DNA from: Flavobacteriales bacterium
GTDB taxonomy: Bacteria; Bacteroidota; Bacteroidia; Flavobacteriales_F; PHOS-HE28
Length of the DNA: 64,000 bases
Assembly (NCBI GenBank): GCA_016710685.1
Contig: JADJVC010000034.1
Coordinates: forward strand, 186,001-250,000
Direction: 5' to 3'
The notes beneath the pieces were generated by a model. That model saw only the letters and a list, made by a program, of their open reading frames with translations. It was not told where the DNA came from and did not search any database. Below are positions 32,419 to 42,401 of this stretch, piece after piece (the first letter of the stretch is position 1; each line of letters begins with the position of its first letter). Both the position numbers and the translations under genes were made by a program.

Positions 32419-33441
32419 TCAAGCCCACACCGGAGTCCCCTCGCTGCAATTCCTGCACATCTCAATATCGCTCCGGCTTTTCAACAGCGTGGCGCGGAAC
32501 GCGTTGTACGCATCACCGTTCCACACTTCGCGGAAACTCTGCTTGCTCAGATCGCCCAACACGTAATGCGCGTCCTTGTCGAAACAGCAAGGCACCACGC
32601 GGCCGTCCCAAGTGATCACGCAGCTGTTCCACATTTTCCAACAGTGGTCGTCCAATGCGTTCTTCACTTCCCAAACGCCGCTCGCGTTGCGTTTGTAGCG
32701 TGAATACTTGTCCTGTAATGGGATCAACGGATGGTCGTCCTTCGGTTCGTAGATCTGCGCGGTCTTCAGCCAAAGGTCATCCACACCGATGCGCTTGGCG
32801 AGTTTGCGCGCTTCCGGGATCTGGTGCTCGTTCGGCTTCACAACCAAAAACTGGAACACTACGTGCGGCGTGCTGCTCTTCAGCATTTTCTTCCACTTCA
32901 CGATCCGCTCGGCACCTTCGATCACCTTGCTCAGCGTGCCTTCTTTCCGGTATGCGGAATACGTTTCTTGGTCGGTGCCATCAAGCGAGATGATGAGACG
33001 TGAAAGCCCGCTGCGCACGGTGGCCTCGGCCTTGGCGTCATCCAGAAAATGCGCGTTGGTGCTGGTGCTGGTGTAGAGGCCCTTCGCGCTGGCATATTTC
33101 ACCATGTCCAAGAAGCCGGGGTTGATGAACGGCTCGCCTTGGAAATAAAACGTCAACGCCCAAAGGTCTTGGCTGAGCTCGTCGATCACCTTTTCAAAAA
33201 GGCCGTTCTTCAGGTTGCCAGTAGGCCGGGTGAAGGCGCGCAAACCGCTGGGACATTCGGGGCAACGCAGGTTGCATGCAGTGGTCGGCTCAATGCTTAT
33301 ACTGATCGGCAAGCCCTGTATCCGCGGCACCTTGGTGCGTTTCGCCTCGCGGAAACTGCTCCAGATGTTGTAGGCATTCCGCGCTCGCTGCGTGGTTAAC
33401 GCACGGGACCACAGGCGGGCATCGCGGAGCTGGGGTAGCAT
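32419..33441 (-). CDS. radical SAM/SPASM-domain enzyme
   Basis: 340 residues from ATG at 33441. The radical SAM cluster motif CNLRCPEC is near residue 55, followed by the usual SISLDGTDQETY segment. The C-terminal SPASM region has CWKMWNSCVITWDG, VVPCCFD and CRNC, consistent with one auxiliary Fe-S cluster. Enzymes of this subgroup modify peptides, sugars or alcohols. No precursor peptide or partner enzyme is adjacent, so the substrate is unknown. Upstream and downstream genes run in unrelated operons. Confidence 0.88.
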   Translation of the reverse strand: MLPQLRDARLWSRALTTQRARNAYNIWSSFREAKRTKVPRIQGLPISISIEPTTACNLRCPECPSGLRAFTRPTGNLKNGLFEKVIDELSQDLWALTFYFQGEPFINPGFLDMVKYASAKGLYTSTSTNAHFLDDAKAEATVRSGLSRLIISLDGTDQETYSAYRKEGTLSKVIEGAERIVKWKKMLKSSTPHVVFQFLVVKPNEHQIPEARKLAKRIGVDDLWLKTAQIYEPKDDHPLIPLQDKYSRYKRNASGVWEVKNALDDHCWKMWNSCVITWDGRVVPCCFDKDAHYVLGDLSKQSFREVWNGDAYNAFRATLLKSRSDIEMCRNCSEGTPVWA

Positions 33442-33544
33442 GGGCCGCAAGGTACTGGCACAATGATCAGTTGTCCGTTGTTAGGTGTCCGGCTGCAAGC
33501 CGCCTACAGACCTTTGAGAACGAGAGCCGGAAAAAACAACCTCT

Positions 33545-34009
33545 TCACTGCAACGTGATAAAGAAGAAATACACGGCCATCCAAAGGGGCTGTATGTCCC
33601 GCGCATAGCCCATTGTTCTGCGGGAGCCGTCTTCCACTTTACCATCCTTATCAATGTATCCAATGATCTTGCGTGTTTTGTCCTTCACCGTCCAGGTATC
33701 ACCGCCGCGCTTCACGTAGCCCATGGTGGCATGGGAATCGGACTCGACGGAGTATTCACCCTTTTCCCATGCGTTGATGTAACCAACGAAACTCCGGTTT
33801 GAGCTCTCAATAATCCAGCCGGAGCCGTTGGTTGTGTAATAGCCCATCGTGGTATGGGAACTGTTTTCAACTTGGCCTTCAGCGGTAATATAACCGATGG
33901 TAGTGTGCATGGCGTTCTCCACGTTTTGCGCGGGAGCCTTGTACGCTATGGCCAGCGTGAAAAGTGCCGCCGATACAGCACGGAACGTTGTGGGAATCTT
34001 GCTGTTCAT
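33545..34009 (-). CDS. secreted GY-repeat protein (beta-flower-like)
   Basis: 154 residues: signal peptide to about 28, then six units of roughly 19 residues built on VE-x-x-[SH]-[HR]-x-T-[MI]-GY (HTTIGYI, HTTMGYY, RSFVGYI, HATMGYV, RKIIGYI, RRTMGYA). A hydrophobic C-terminal stretch (LWMAVYFFFITLQ) ends the protein. The repeats resemble the fivefold beta-flower fold I recall from small secreted Bacteroidota proteins. Function unknown; it stands alone, divergent from the DUF5686 gene. Confidence 0.65.
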   Translation of the reverse strand: MNSKIPTTFRAVSAALFTLAIAYKAPAQNVENAMHTTIGYITAEGQVENSSHTTMGYYTTNGSGWIIESSNRSFVGYINAWEKGEYSVESDSHATMGYVKRGGDTWTVKDKTRKIIGYIDKDGKVEDGSRRTMGYARDIQPLWMAVYFFFITLQ

Positions 34010-34207
34010 GTTGGAGAATTAACAGGTTGAATGTAGAGAATATTGCTGGAGATGCCCGTAATAAGGCCATCCCGCAGAAATCATAAAAACCTAATGCCGA
34101 ACGGGACGAGAAGATGGAGTCACCCCTTCTCTTTCGAAGAAGGGGCCGGGGGAAGAAGGCGGCTGTTACTTTTCCCCCACTTCTCCGTCTCACCATAAAT
34201 TCCCCTC

Positions 34208-36679
34208 ATGCGGCAAACCCTACTCTGCCTTTTTATCCTGGTCTCGTCCTTTGCGCAAGCGCAACAGCTCATCACCGGCCGCGTGCTGGATGCGACCACC
34301 AAGGCGCCACTCGCCTTCGTTCCCTTCGTGATCGAGGGCACGCACTCCGGTACCACGTCGGATATCGATGGCAAGTTCAGCCTCGCTGTTCCGCAGTTGC
34401 CGGTAACGCTTCGCGCCAGCTACGTGGGCTATGAAACGGCGATGGTCATCTTCAACGATGCAACACCGCAGACCGTGCAGCTCACTGCCAGCAATACCGA
34501 ACTGCATGCGGTGGAGATCGCGCCGACCGAAAACCCCGCGCACCGCATCATCCGGCGCGTGTATGCCAACCGCAAGGAGAATGATGGCATGCGCTACCGC
34601 AGCTATCGCTACACCAGTTACAGCAAAACGGTTTTCGATGCGCAGAAGGACACCACCAAAGCCGTGGCCGCCGACAGCATCAGCGTTGCGGAGCCGGACA
34701 CCACGGCCGCGTTCGCAACGGACACGTTAACCACCGATACCGCCGATCAGGACTTCATGCAGATGTTGACGCAGCAACATTTGTTCCTCATTGAAAGTGC
34801 CACGAAAAAGAGCTTCATTCCGCCCGCTGCGGAAAAAGAGGAAGTGGTCGCCATGCGCGTGAGCGGCCTGAAAGATCCGTCGTTCCTGGCGTTGGTGGCG
34901 CAAACGAAGACGTTCAGCATCTATTCGCCGCAGATCGACATAAGCGACAAAAGCTACCTCGGCCCCATCGGTCCGGGCAGCACGGCGAAGTACTACTACC
35001 ATTTGGAAGACACGTTGTACCAAGGGAAAGACAGCGTGTTCGTGATCAGCTACCGGCCGCGCACCGGCACCAAATTCGATGGGCTGAAGGGCTTGCTGTA
35101 CATCAATACGGATGGCTATGCCGTGCAGAATGTCACTGCGGAGCCGATGAAGAAAACCGGCGTAAGCATCCGCTTTCAACAACAACACGAACGGCTGCCC
35201 ACGGCGGACGGCGATTCAGCCTGGTTCCCTGTTCAGCTCAACAGTTTCATCTACATGAACAGCCTGCGCATTGGCGGCATGTTGGTAGTGGGCGAGGGGC
35301 GCACTTATCTGAAGAACATCGAGATGGACGTGGACATCGCGCGGAAGGAAGTGCGCGGTCCCGAGTTGGTGATGGACAAGTTGAGCATGCGCAAAGACGA
35401 TGCGTTCTGGGCCGGACTGCGTGAAGATTCACTCGGCTCGAAAGACCTGCGGACCTACGAAATGCTGGACAGCTTGGGCGAAAAGGAACACTTCGACCGG
35501 AAGCTGAAATTCGTTTCCGCATTGACCACCGGCAAACTGCCGATCGGTCCGGTGGACCTGCTGTTGGCGCGCCTCATCAACTACAACGACTATGAAGGTT
35601 TACGCTTGGGCGCCGGGCTCTCCACCAACGACCGGGTAACGAAATACGCATCGCTTGGCGGCTATTTCGCGTACGGCTTCAAAGATCAGAACTGGAAATA
35701 CGGCGGCGACCTCAACATCAAACCGCTCTATGGCCGCGACCTGCTATTGAAGTTGAGCTATGAGAATGATGTGAGCGAAACGGGTGGTGTAGGGTTCGAG
35801 GGTGCGAGCAAAACCTTCGGCACGGACAGCTACCGCATGTTCTTCGTGGACCGCATGGACCGGATTGAACGTTACGCTGGGCAAGTGATGTTGCGCGCAG
35901 GCAGTTCACTGAAACTTTGGTTCGGCACGGAGCGGGCCTTGCGCGTAAACGACATCGGTTACCGTTATGTAGTGCCGGTAAATGACGCGGTGGAATTGCA
36001 ACGCAACGACTTCCTCACCGGCGCGGTCACCTTCGACATGCGTTGGGCCTTTCACGAGCGGCTCGCGCGCCTACCGGACCGCGAACTTTCGCTGGGCACA
36101 AAATTTCCTGTGGTGTACGTGCATGCCATGCGCGCCGTGAAGGGCTTGTGGGAAGGGGAGTGGGACACCTGGCGCGTGGACGCGATGGTGGAGAAAACCT
36201 TCAAGATCCGTTTGCTGGGTGAATTGTCGTTGCAACTCATGGGCGGCGTGGCCGATGCGGAAGCACCGATGCCCTTCCTCTACAACCTGCGCGGCATCAA
36301 CGATCCGCATTTTCCCGTGGCGGGCAGCAACGTCTTCGAAACCATGCGCCCCGACGAATTCCTTGCGGACCGCTACGTGAGCTTCCATTTGAAGCACAGC
36401 TTTGGCGCGTTGTTGGTGCGCACCAAGCACTTCCGCCCGCGCCCGGCCATCGTGAGCAGCGTGGCCTTCGGCGATCTTTCACATCCCGAGCATCATCAAG
36501 GCCTCGACTTCAAACCCCTGCGCGACGGCTATTTTGAGAGCGGCCTGCAAGTAGACAACCTGCTGAAATTCGGGTTCTCCAGCTTCGGCGTGGGTGCTTA
36601 CTACCGCTATGGTCCGTATGCCTTGCCCGATCCCGGCGACAACATCGCGGTGAAGGTTACGGCGGGGTATGCGTTTTAG
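34208..36679 (+). CDS. DUF5686 outer-membrane protein with CarboxypepD-regulatory-like domain
   Basis: 823 residues. Signal peptide (MRQTLLCLFILVSSFAQAQ), regulatory-like beta domain at about 20-100 (LITGRVLDATTKAPLAFVPF), then a long DUF5686 region ending in barrel strands and a terminal aromatic (VKVTAGYAF). The domain pair is typical of a Bacteroidota outer-membrane family related in layout to TonB receptors but lacking a plug. Role unknown; transport or surface assembly is plausible. No operon partner is obvious; a composite repeat follows it. Confidence 0.82.
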   Translation: MRQTLLCLFILVSSFAQAQQLITGRVLDATTKAPLAFVPFVIEGTHSGTTSDIDGKFSLAVPQLPVTLRASYVGYETAMVIFNDATPQTVQLTASNTELHAVEIAPTENPAHRIIRRVYANRKENDGMRYRSYRYTSYSKTVFDAQKDTTKAVAADSISVAEPDTTAAFATDTLTTDTADQDFMQMLTQQHLFLIESATKKSFIPPAAEKEEVVAMRVSGLKDPSFLALVAQTKTFSIYSPQIDISDKSYLGPIGPGSTAKYYYHLEDTLYQGKDSVFVISYRPRTGTKFDGLKGLLYINTDGYAVQNVTAEPMKKTGVSIRFQQQHERLPTADGDSAWFPVQLNSFIYMNSLRIGGMLVVGEGRTYLKNIEMDVDIARKEVRGPELVMDKLSMRKDDAFWAGLREDSLGSKDLRTYEMLDSLGEKEHFDRKLKFVSALTTGKLPIGPVDLLLARLINYNDYEGLRLGAGLSTNDRVTKYASLGGYFAYGFKDQNWKYGGDLNIKPLYGRDLLLKLSYENDVSETGGVGFEGASKTFGTDSYRMFFVDRMDRIERYAGQVMLRAGSSLKLWFGTERALRVNDIGYRYVVPVNDAVELQRNDFLTGAVTFDMRWAFHERLARLPDRELSLGTKFPVVYVHAMRAVKGLWEGEWDTWRVDAMVEKTFKIRLLGELSLQLMGGVADAEAPMPFLYNLRGINDPHFPVAGSNVFETMRPDEFLADRYVSFHLKHSFGALLVRTKHFRPRPAIVSSVAFGDLSHPEHHQGLDFKPLRDGYFESGLQVDNLLKFGFSSFGVGAYYRYGPYALPDPGDNIAVKVTAGYAF

Positions 36680-36700
36680 GGGAGACCGGCATGTTTGAGA

Positions 36701-36882
36701 GTTTCCACCGCAACGACGCGACGGCGCAACGGATGCGCAACGTTTTCTGAAAGTTTCCACCACGTCGCGACGTTATAGCCGGGGGCGTGGCGTTTTCGTT
36801 GCGCCGTCGCGCCGTTGCGGTAAAACCCAACCTGCATTTCGTGGCGTTACCGTTGCGCCGTAGCGTCGTGGCGGTAAAAAAA
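36701..36882. repeat. GCAACG-type composite palindromic repeat, copy B
   Basis: Outer arms 36708-36731 and 36797-36820 are 24-base reverse complements with a single mismatch (CCGCAACG ... CGTTGCGG ends). A second right-arm-like block lies at 36839-36875. The order of blocks matches copy A at 22719-22905. The whole DUF5686-transporter gap is repeat DNA. Confidence 0.8.
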
Positions 36883-36955
36883 CCGAAGAAGCCCCTCTTT
36901 TCACCACCTTTGCGCGCCCCGGCGCGGCACAACTTCGCCAGCAGGGAAAAACTGA

Positions 36956-39369
36956 ATGTGGGCTTGGCTGGCAGGACGCGTATTGCGCAATAGGGGCGGG
37001 ATCCTGATCGTCGTCGGGCTCCTCACGGCCTTTATGGGCTACGAGGCCACCAAGGTGCAGATGAACTACAAGCACGGCGGGCTGCTCCCAAAGAGCGACC
37101 CGGCGTATGCGGAGTACGAGGACTTCCTGAACACCTTCAGCGCGGACGGCAACGTGATCGTTGTGGCCACACAGGGCAAGGAACTTTACACGCCCGCCAA
37201 TTTCAAGCAGTGGTACGAGCTGGGGAACGATTTGAAAACGATCCCCGGCATCGACAGCGTGTTCAGCGAGGCGAACCTCTTCACTTTGGTGCGCAACGAC
37301 AGCCTGCAGAAATTCGATGTGAAGCAATTGATGACCGCCCTGCCCACCACGCAGGCGCAAATGGATTCGCTGAAGCTGCAGATAGACAACCTGCCGTTTT
37401 ACAAGGGCTTGCTTTACAATGACAGCACCAAGGCCAGCTTGATGATGCTGTTCGTGAACGCGAAGCTCTTCGACACCGATGCCCGCGTGCAAGTGATCGA
37501 TGCCCTGGAGAAGCGCGTCAACGAATTTGCGGCCACCACTGGCCTGCCGGTGCATGAGAGCGGCCTGCCATGGGTGCGTGTGAAGAATACGCAGCTCATC
37601 AAAGGTGACATGCCGCGCTTTATGATCCTGAGCCTCGCGATCTGTGCGTTGCTGTTGCTGCTTTTCTTCAAGTCTTTCCGCGTTATGCTCATCTGCCTCG
37701 CCGTGGTGCTGATGAGCGTGGTGTGGGCCTTCGGCTGCATGGGCTTGTTCGGTTTTGGCGTAACGGTTTTGATGTCGGTGATCGCGCCGTTGTTGATCGT
37801 GGTGGGTGTGCCGAATTGTGTGTTTTTAGTGAACGCATACCACCATGAATATGCGCATCACGGAAACAAGGCGAAGGCGTTGCAGCGCATGATAAGCCGG
37901 GTGGGCGCGGCGAGCTTTATGACCAATGCCACAACGGCCGCGGGCTTCGCGACGTTCTGCGTTACGTATAGCGACGTGCTGAAGCAGTTCGGCCTCATCG
38001 CCACCATCGGCATCATGGTGCTGTGGGTTTTCGGCCTTTTGCTGGTTCCGATCATCTTCAGTTGGATGCCCGCGCCGAAATCGCGCCACTTGAGCCACTT
38101 GGAGCGCCGTTGGCTGGACCGCGCCGTGGAGACCATTGTGATGTTGTCGAAACAACACCGCACGGCCATTTACATCACCACGTTCTGCGTCACCATGCTG
38201 GCTGTTTTCGGCATGACGAAGCTGAAGGATGAAAGCCGCATCGTGGACGATCTGCCGGCTGATAATCCGGTGATCACCGACCTGCACTTCTTCGAGAAAA
38301 ACTTCAATGGTGTGATGCCTTTGGAGATCGTGATCGACACCGAAAAGAAAGGCGGCGTGTTGAAGGACGCTACGTTGAAGCGGATCGACAAGCTAACGGA
38401 CACGTTGGCCACTTATCCTGAATTCAGCCGTCCGGTAAGTGTTATCGATGCCGTGAAATTCACGCGCCAAGCATTCTACGGCGGCGATCCTGAACGCTAC
38501 GGATTGCTCTCCAGCACCGACAAGCGCTTCATGCTGCCCTACCTCGAACACATTGGTGCAGGCAGCAGCAAAGGCAACGCCGCCATGGGCAAAGCGTTCA
38601 TCGACAGCACGCGCAGCACCACGCGCCTCACCGTGCAGATGGCCGACGTGGGTACTTCGCGCATGGACAAGATCCTCACCAAGCTGCGCGCGCAGACCGA
38701 CAGCATTTTTCCCGTTGACAAATACAAGGTGGTCTTCACCGGCACAAGCGTGGTGTTCCTCAAAGGCAGCAGCTACCTCATCAGCAACCTCATCACTAGC
38801 TTGTTCTGGGCCATCGTGATCATCGTGGTGCTGATGGCGCTGCTCTTCAACTCGCTGCGGATCCTCATCGTTGCGTTGATCCCCAACATGATCCCGCTCA
38901 TTGTTACCGCCGGGCTCATGGGCTTTTGCACATCCCGATCAAACCCAGTACCATGCTCGTGTTCGGCATCGCATTGGGCATCGCGGTGGATAATGCCATC
39001 CACTTTTTAGCGCGCTATCGCTTGGAAGTAAAGCTTACCGGCGGCGACCTGGCGAAAGCCGTGGACAATGCGGTGCGCGAAGTCAGCGTCGGCATCATCT
39101 ACACAAGCATCATCCTGTTCGCGGGCTTCAGCATGTTCGCTTTCTCGCGTTTCGGCGGCATTCAAGCGCTGGGCATGCTCACCACCATGACGTTGCTCAC
39201 CGCGATGCTCACCAACCTGCTGGTGCTGCCTTCGCTGGTGCTTTCGCTGAACAAACGCATCATGTCCAAAGCCTTCAGCGAACCGTTGCTGGAGATCTTG
39301 GACGAAGAAGATGACATTGAACTGGGCGCGCTAACCGTGGAACGTCCTAAGAACGAAACGACCGAATAA
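36956..39369 (+). pseudogene. MMPL/RND-superfamily transporter, frameshifted near the 3' end
   Basis: From ATG at 36956 the frame encodes an RND-type exporter: an early membrane helix (GGILIVVGLLTAFMG), a periplasmic loop (HGGLLPKSDPAYAEYEDF), a helix bundle around ICALLLLLFF, a second loop and a second helix bundle. At the TTTT run 38924-38927 the frame breaks; adding one T restores GFLHIPIKPSTMLVFGIALG and carries on to 39369, giving 804 residues. MMPL proteins move lipids or lipophilic compounds. Either the last ~150 residues (three or four helices) are lost in this strain, or the assembly has a homopolymer error. A CACCTTTG element at 36905 resembles a -7 box. Confidence 0.8.
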
Positions 39370-39371
39370 GT

Positions 39372-40232
39372 ATGAAAGGAATTATTCTCGCCGGCGGTTC
39401 CGGCACGCGCTTGCATCCGCTTACGCTCGCGGTGAGCAAACAGCTCATGCCGGTGTACGACAAGCCGATGATCTACTATCCGTTGAGCACGTTGCTCGCT
39501 GCGGGGATCCGTGAGATCCTCATCATCAGCACGCCCCACGACCTACCGCATTTCCGGAAATTGCTCGGCGACGGAAAAAATCTCGGTTGCGAATTTTCCT
39601 ATGCTGAACAAGCCGTTCCGAACGGCCTGGCGCAGGCGTTCGTCATTGGACGCGACTTCATCGGAAAGGATTCCGTGGCCTTGATCCTCGGTGACAACAT
39701 CTTCTACGGAGCGGGCCTGGGGCGCAAACTGGGCGCGAACACGGTGCTCGATGGCGGCCTCGTCTTCGCGTACCACGTAAGCGATCCGGAGCGCTACGGC
39801 GTAGTGGAATTCGACAAGGACAACGTGGCGATCAGCATTGAGGAAAAGCCTGCGAAACCGCGCAGCAACTTCGCCGTGCCGGGCCTTTACTTCTACGACA
39901 ACAGCGTGGTGGAAGTGGCAGCAGCATTGAAGCCCAGCGCGCGTGGCGAATACGAGATCACCGACGTGAACAAGGAATACCTGAAGCGCGGAAAATTAAA
40001 AGTGGAGATCCTCGATCGCGGCACCGCGTGGTTGGATACGGGCACGTTCGCATCGCTGATGCAGGCCGGCCAATTCGTGCAAGTAATCGAAGAACGCCAA
40101 GGCTTGCGCATCGGTTGCATTGAAGAAGTAGCTTACAAGAAAGGCTGGATCAGTGCTGATCAGTTGAAGGCTGTGGCCACACCTTTGGTGAAGAGCGGAT
40201 ATGGTGAGTACTTGCTGAATTTGATTTCTTAA
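39372..40232 (+). CDS. rmlA: glucose-1-phosphate thymidylyltransferase
   Basis: 286 residues, nearly co-linear with enterobacterial RmlA: GGSGTRLHPLT at 8-18, KPMIYYPLSTL, LGDNIFYG, EEKPAKPRSNFAVPGLYFYD and the C-terminal TGTFASL. It makes dTDP-glucose from dTTP and glucose-1-phosphate, first step of dTDP-rhamnose and related sugars. No rmlB, C or D lies beside it here. It begins 2 bases after the transporter gene stop, so the two are likely co-transcribed. Confidence 0.95.
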   Translation: MKGIILAGGSGTRLHPLTLAVSKQLMPVYDKPMIYYPLSTLLAAGIREILIISTPHDLPHFRKLLGDGKNLGCEFSYAEQAVPNGLAQAFVIGRDFIGKDSVALILGDNIFYGAGLGRKLGANTVLDGGLVFAYHVSDPERYGVVEFDKDNVAISIEEKPAKPRSNFAVPGLYFYDNSVVEVAAALKPSARGEYEITDVNKEYLKRGKLKVEILDRGTAWLDTGTFASLMQAGQFVQVIEERQGLRIGCIEEVAYKKGWISADQLKAVATPLVKSGYGEYLLNLIS

Positions 40233-40236
40233 CCAT

Positions 40237-40276
40237 TTCGCGAAGGGCCGTGCCTGAAGCGATTTTTGATTTAATC
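40237..40276. repeat. Degenerate third copy of the AATCAAAGATCGCTTC element (left arm)
   Basis: TTCGCGA at 40237 and GAAGCGATTTTTGATTT at 40256-40272 match the two ends of the left arm at 15763-15799. Noncoding, between rmlA and the isoprenyl synthase gene. Confidence 0.45.
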
Positions 40277-40321
40277 TTTTCATCAGCGAATGCTTAGTTG
40301 TCAAGCGCACCAACTCGATTC

Positions 40322-41266
40322 ATGAACCAGCACAATAAGTTGATCGAAGAGCACATCACCACATGGGTGAAAGCCCTGCCCCAAGGCGGCCTCTACGCTC
40401 CAATGGCCTACCTCATGGGCCTGCCCGCCAAGCGCGTGCGTCCTGCGTTGGTGCTGATGGCCTGCGAGCTTTTCGGTGGCCGTGCGGAAGATGCGCTGGA
40501 TGAAGCATTGGGCATCGAACTCTTCCACAACTTCACCCTGATGCACGACGACATCATGGACGCTGCACCCTTGCGTCGCGGCCAACCCACCGTGCATGAA
40601 AAATGGAACGTCAACACGGCCATCCTCAGCGGCGACGCACTCTTGGTGAAAGCCTACCAGCTCATGGCGAAGCGCCCGGACGTGTCCGCGATCTTCAGCA
40701 AGTACGCGTTGGAAGTGTGCGAGGGGCAACAACTCGATATGGAGTTTGAGCGCCGCGATGATGTCACTACGGCTGAATACACAGCGATGATCCGCCAGAA
40801 GACGGCGGTGCTGTTGGCCTGCGCATTGTGCGTAGGCGCTGCGATCTCGGGTGCGAACGAAGAGGACAGCAATCGCATCGGTGCGTTTGGCGAGCACACT
40901 GGCCTCGCCTTCCAATTGCGCGACGACTTGTTGGATGCTTTCGGAGATTCCGCCAAAACCGGCAAGCAAAAAGGCGGCGACTTGCGTGCAGGAAAGAAGA
41001 CGTTCCTGTTGATCCGCGGATTGGAGCTAAGCGCTGCGAACGGACGCAACGAACTGCGTGAAGAATTAGCCAAACCCGCCGAACAACGCGATGTGCCGCG
41101 CATGTTGCAAGCACTGGAAGAATTGGGAGTGCGCAACGAGGCCGAACGCGCCATACAAGCCGAAGATCGGAAGGCGGCTGAAGCGCTGGATGCGATCGCA
41201 GTTCCGGAAGAACGGAAGGAGCCGCTGCGTGCGCTAACCGCGCAGTTGATGGCGCGGAATTATTGA
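40322..41266 (+). CDS. trans-isoprenyl diphosphate synthase
   Basis: 314 residues from ATG at 40322 (a TTG at 40298 is in frame). First Asp-rich motif MHDDIMDAAPLRRGQPT with D76, D77 and D80; second motif RDDLLDAFGD with D201, D202 and D205. These bind Mg-diphosphate during head-to-tail condensation of isopentenyl diphosphate. The chain length (geranylgeranyl, octaprenyl or other) cannot be judged with confidence. It probably feeds quinone, carotenoid or carrier-lipid synthesis; separate from rmlA by an 89-base gap. Confidence 0.9.
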   Translation: MNQHNKLIEEHITTWVKALPQGGLYAPMAYLMGLPAKRVRPALVLMACELFGGRAEDALDEALGIELFHNFTLMHDDIMDAAPLRRGQPTVHEKWNVNTAILSGDALLVKAYQLMAKRPDVSAIFSKYALEVCEGQQLDMEFERRDDVTTAEYTAMIRQKTAVLLACALCVGAAISGANEEDSNRIGAFGEHTGLAFQLRDDLLDAFGDSAKTGKQKGGDLRAGKKTFLLIRGLELSAANGRNELREELAKPAEQRDVPRMLQALEELGVRNEAERAIQAEDRKAAEALDAIAVPEERKEPLRALTAQLMARNY

Positions 41267-41450
41267 GTGATTTACCACACGGCCGACTTACAGAAGAGCC
41301 GGCAAGCAGCGTTTCATGAGAGACCAGTGTCTTGATTCTAATGGGGTTTCGTTGTATCATTGGCTCTCAAACAAAATCATTATTTTGAGCCATGCTTTGA
41401 GCCAATAATTCCGTGGACAATCCTGTCTATCGATGCAAACCACTCCAAAC

Positions 41451-42383
41451 ATGAAGAGATTATTAATTCCATTCCTGTTCATCATCGCGATGTGGCCGGC
41501 CGTACTTGAGGCCCAAAGCTGGTGCCCGCCCGGTGCGGAATGGCATTATTCGGCCAATTTCTGCACGGGTGCTTGCAATGGTTATGTGCGGATGTTCAGC
41601 TCAGGAGACACTATAGTTCAGAATCAACCCTGCACCAAAATAGAGCGGATACGAACCTATACCTCTTATTTCGATCCCACTATTTACGTCGATACCTTGA
41701 GTAACCTATATACGTATTCCACAGCCGGCATTGTATGGATGTTCGATCCACAAATGAATGCCTTTGATACGCTTTATGATTTCAACGCGACCATAGGCGA
41801 TTCATGGCAATTGATTCATCTGCCTGAAAACTCTTTGGGTTCCGATTTTCTATCCGTACTGGATACCGGCCATGTCAGCGTGGATGGTCATCAGCTTCGT
41901 TGGCTATCCGTTGAATATCATTTCCAGGGTGCAACAGGTAACAACCCTCCTTACCTCGACACATTGATACAGCGGATTGGATCCAACCAATTCTACATGC
42001 TTCCCTACGATTTCCCCAATGGATTTTTTGATGGACAAGAGGGCGGCTTCTTCCGCTGCTATACCGACAATGATATCAGCTATCAAAGCCCTTCCGTCCA
42101 AACCTGCGACTTACCTCTTAGGGTAACTGAACGCGCCTTGCGGCGAGCACCTGTTATATTTCCCAATCCCGGCAATGACCAAATAACGGTTGAATTTCCA
42201 GCATTCGCTTTTGCGGATCAAATGGAACTGTATGACGCCTGGGGCAAAAAGGTTCTCGTGGTCCGCATAGCCCGCGAAAGAACGCTAGTGGATGTTTCGA
42301 TCTTGCCACCGGGTTTCTACGCATATCGCTTGGTGAATACAGCAAAGGGTACGGTTGCGAATGGCACTTGGCTGAAACAGTAA
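41451..42383 (+). CDS. secreted protein with T9SS type A-like C-terminal domain
   Basis: 310 residues from ATG at 41451, giving a signal peptide MKRLLIPFLFIIAMWPAVLE; an ATG at 41433 is also in frame. The middle is Tyr/Asp-rich with several Cys (WCPPGAEWHYSANFCTGACN) and no recognised domain. The last ~80 residues are a type A sorting domain (VIFPNPGNDQITVEFPAF, then LPPGFYAYRLVNT). Expected to be exported through T9SS. The DNA is visibly more AT-rich than its surroundings. Convergent with the TIGR01777 gene, 18 bases apart. Confidence 0.75.
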   Translation: MKRLLIPFLFIIAMWPAVLEAQSWCPPGAEWHYSANFCTGACNGYVRMFSSGDTIVQNQPCTKIERIRTYTSYFDPTIYVDTLSNLYTYSTAGIVWMFDPQMNAFDTLYDFNATIGDSWQLIHLPENSLGSDFLSVLDTGHVSVDGHQLRWLSVEYHFQGATGNNPPYLDTLIQRIGSNQFYMLPYDFPNGFFDGQEGGFFRCYTDNDISYQSPSVQTCDLPLRVTERALRRAPVIFPNPGNDQITVEFPAFAFADQMELYDAWGKKVLVVRIARERTLVDVSILPPGFYAYRLVNTAKGTVANGTWLKQ

Positions 42384-42401
42384 GAGTGGGCCGCACTTCA
42401 A

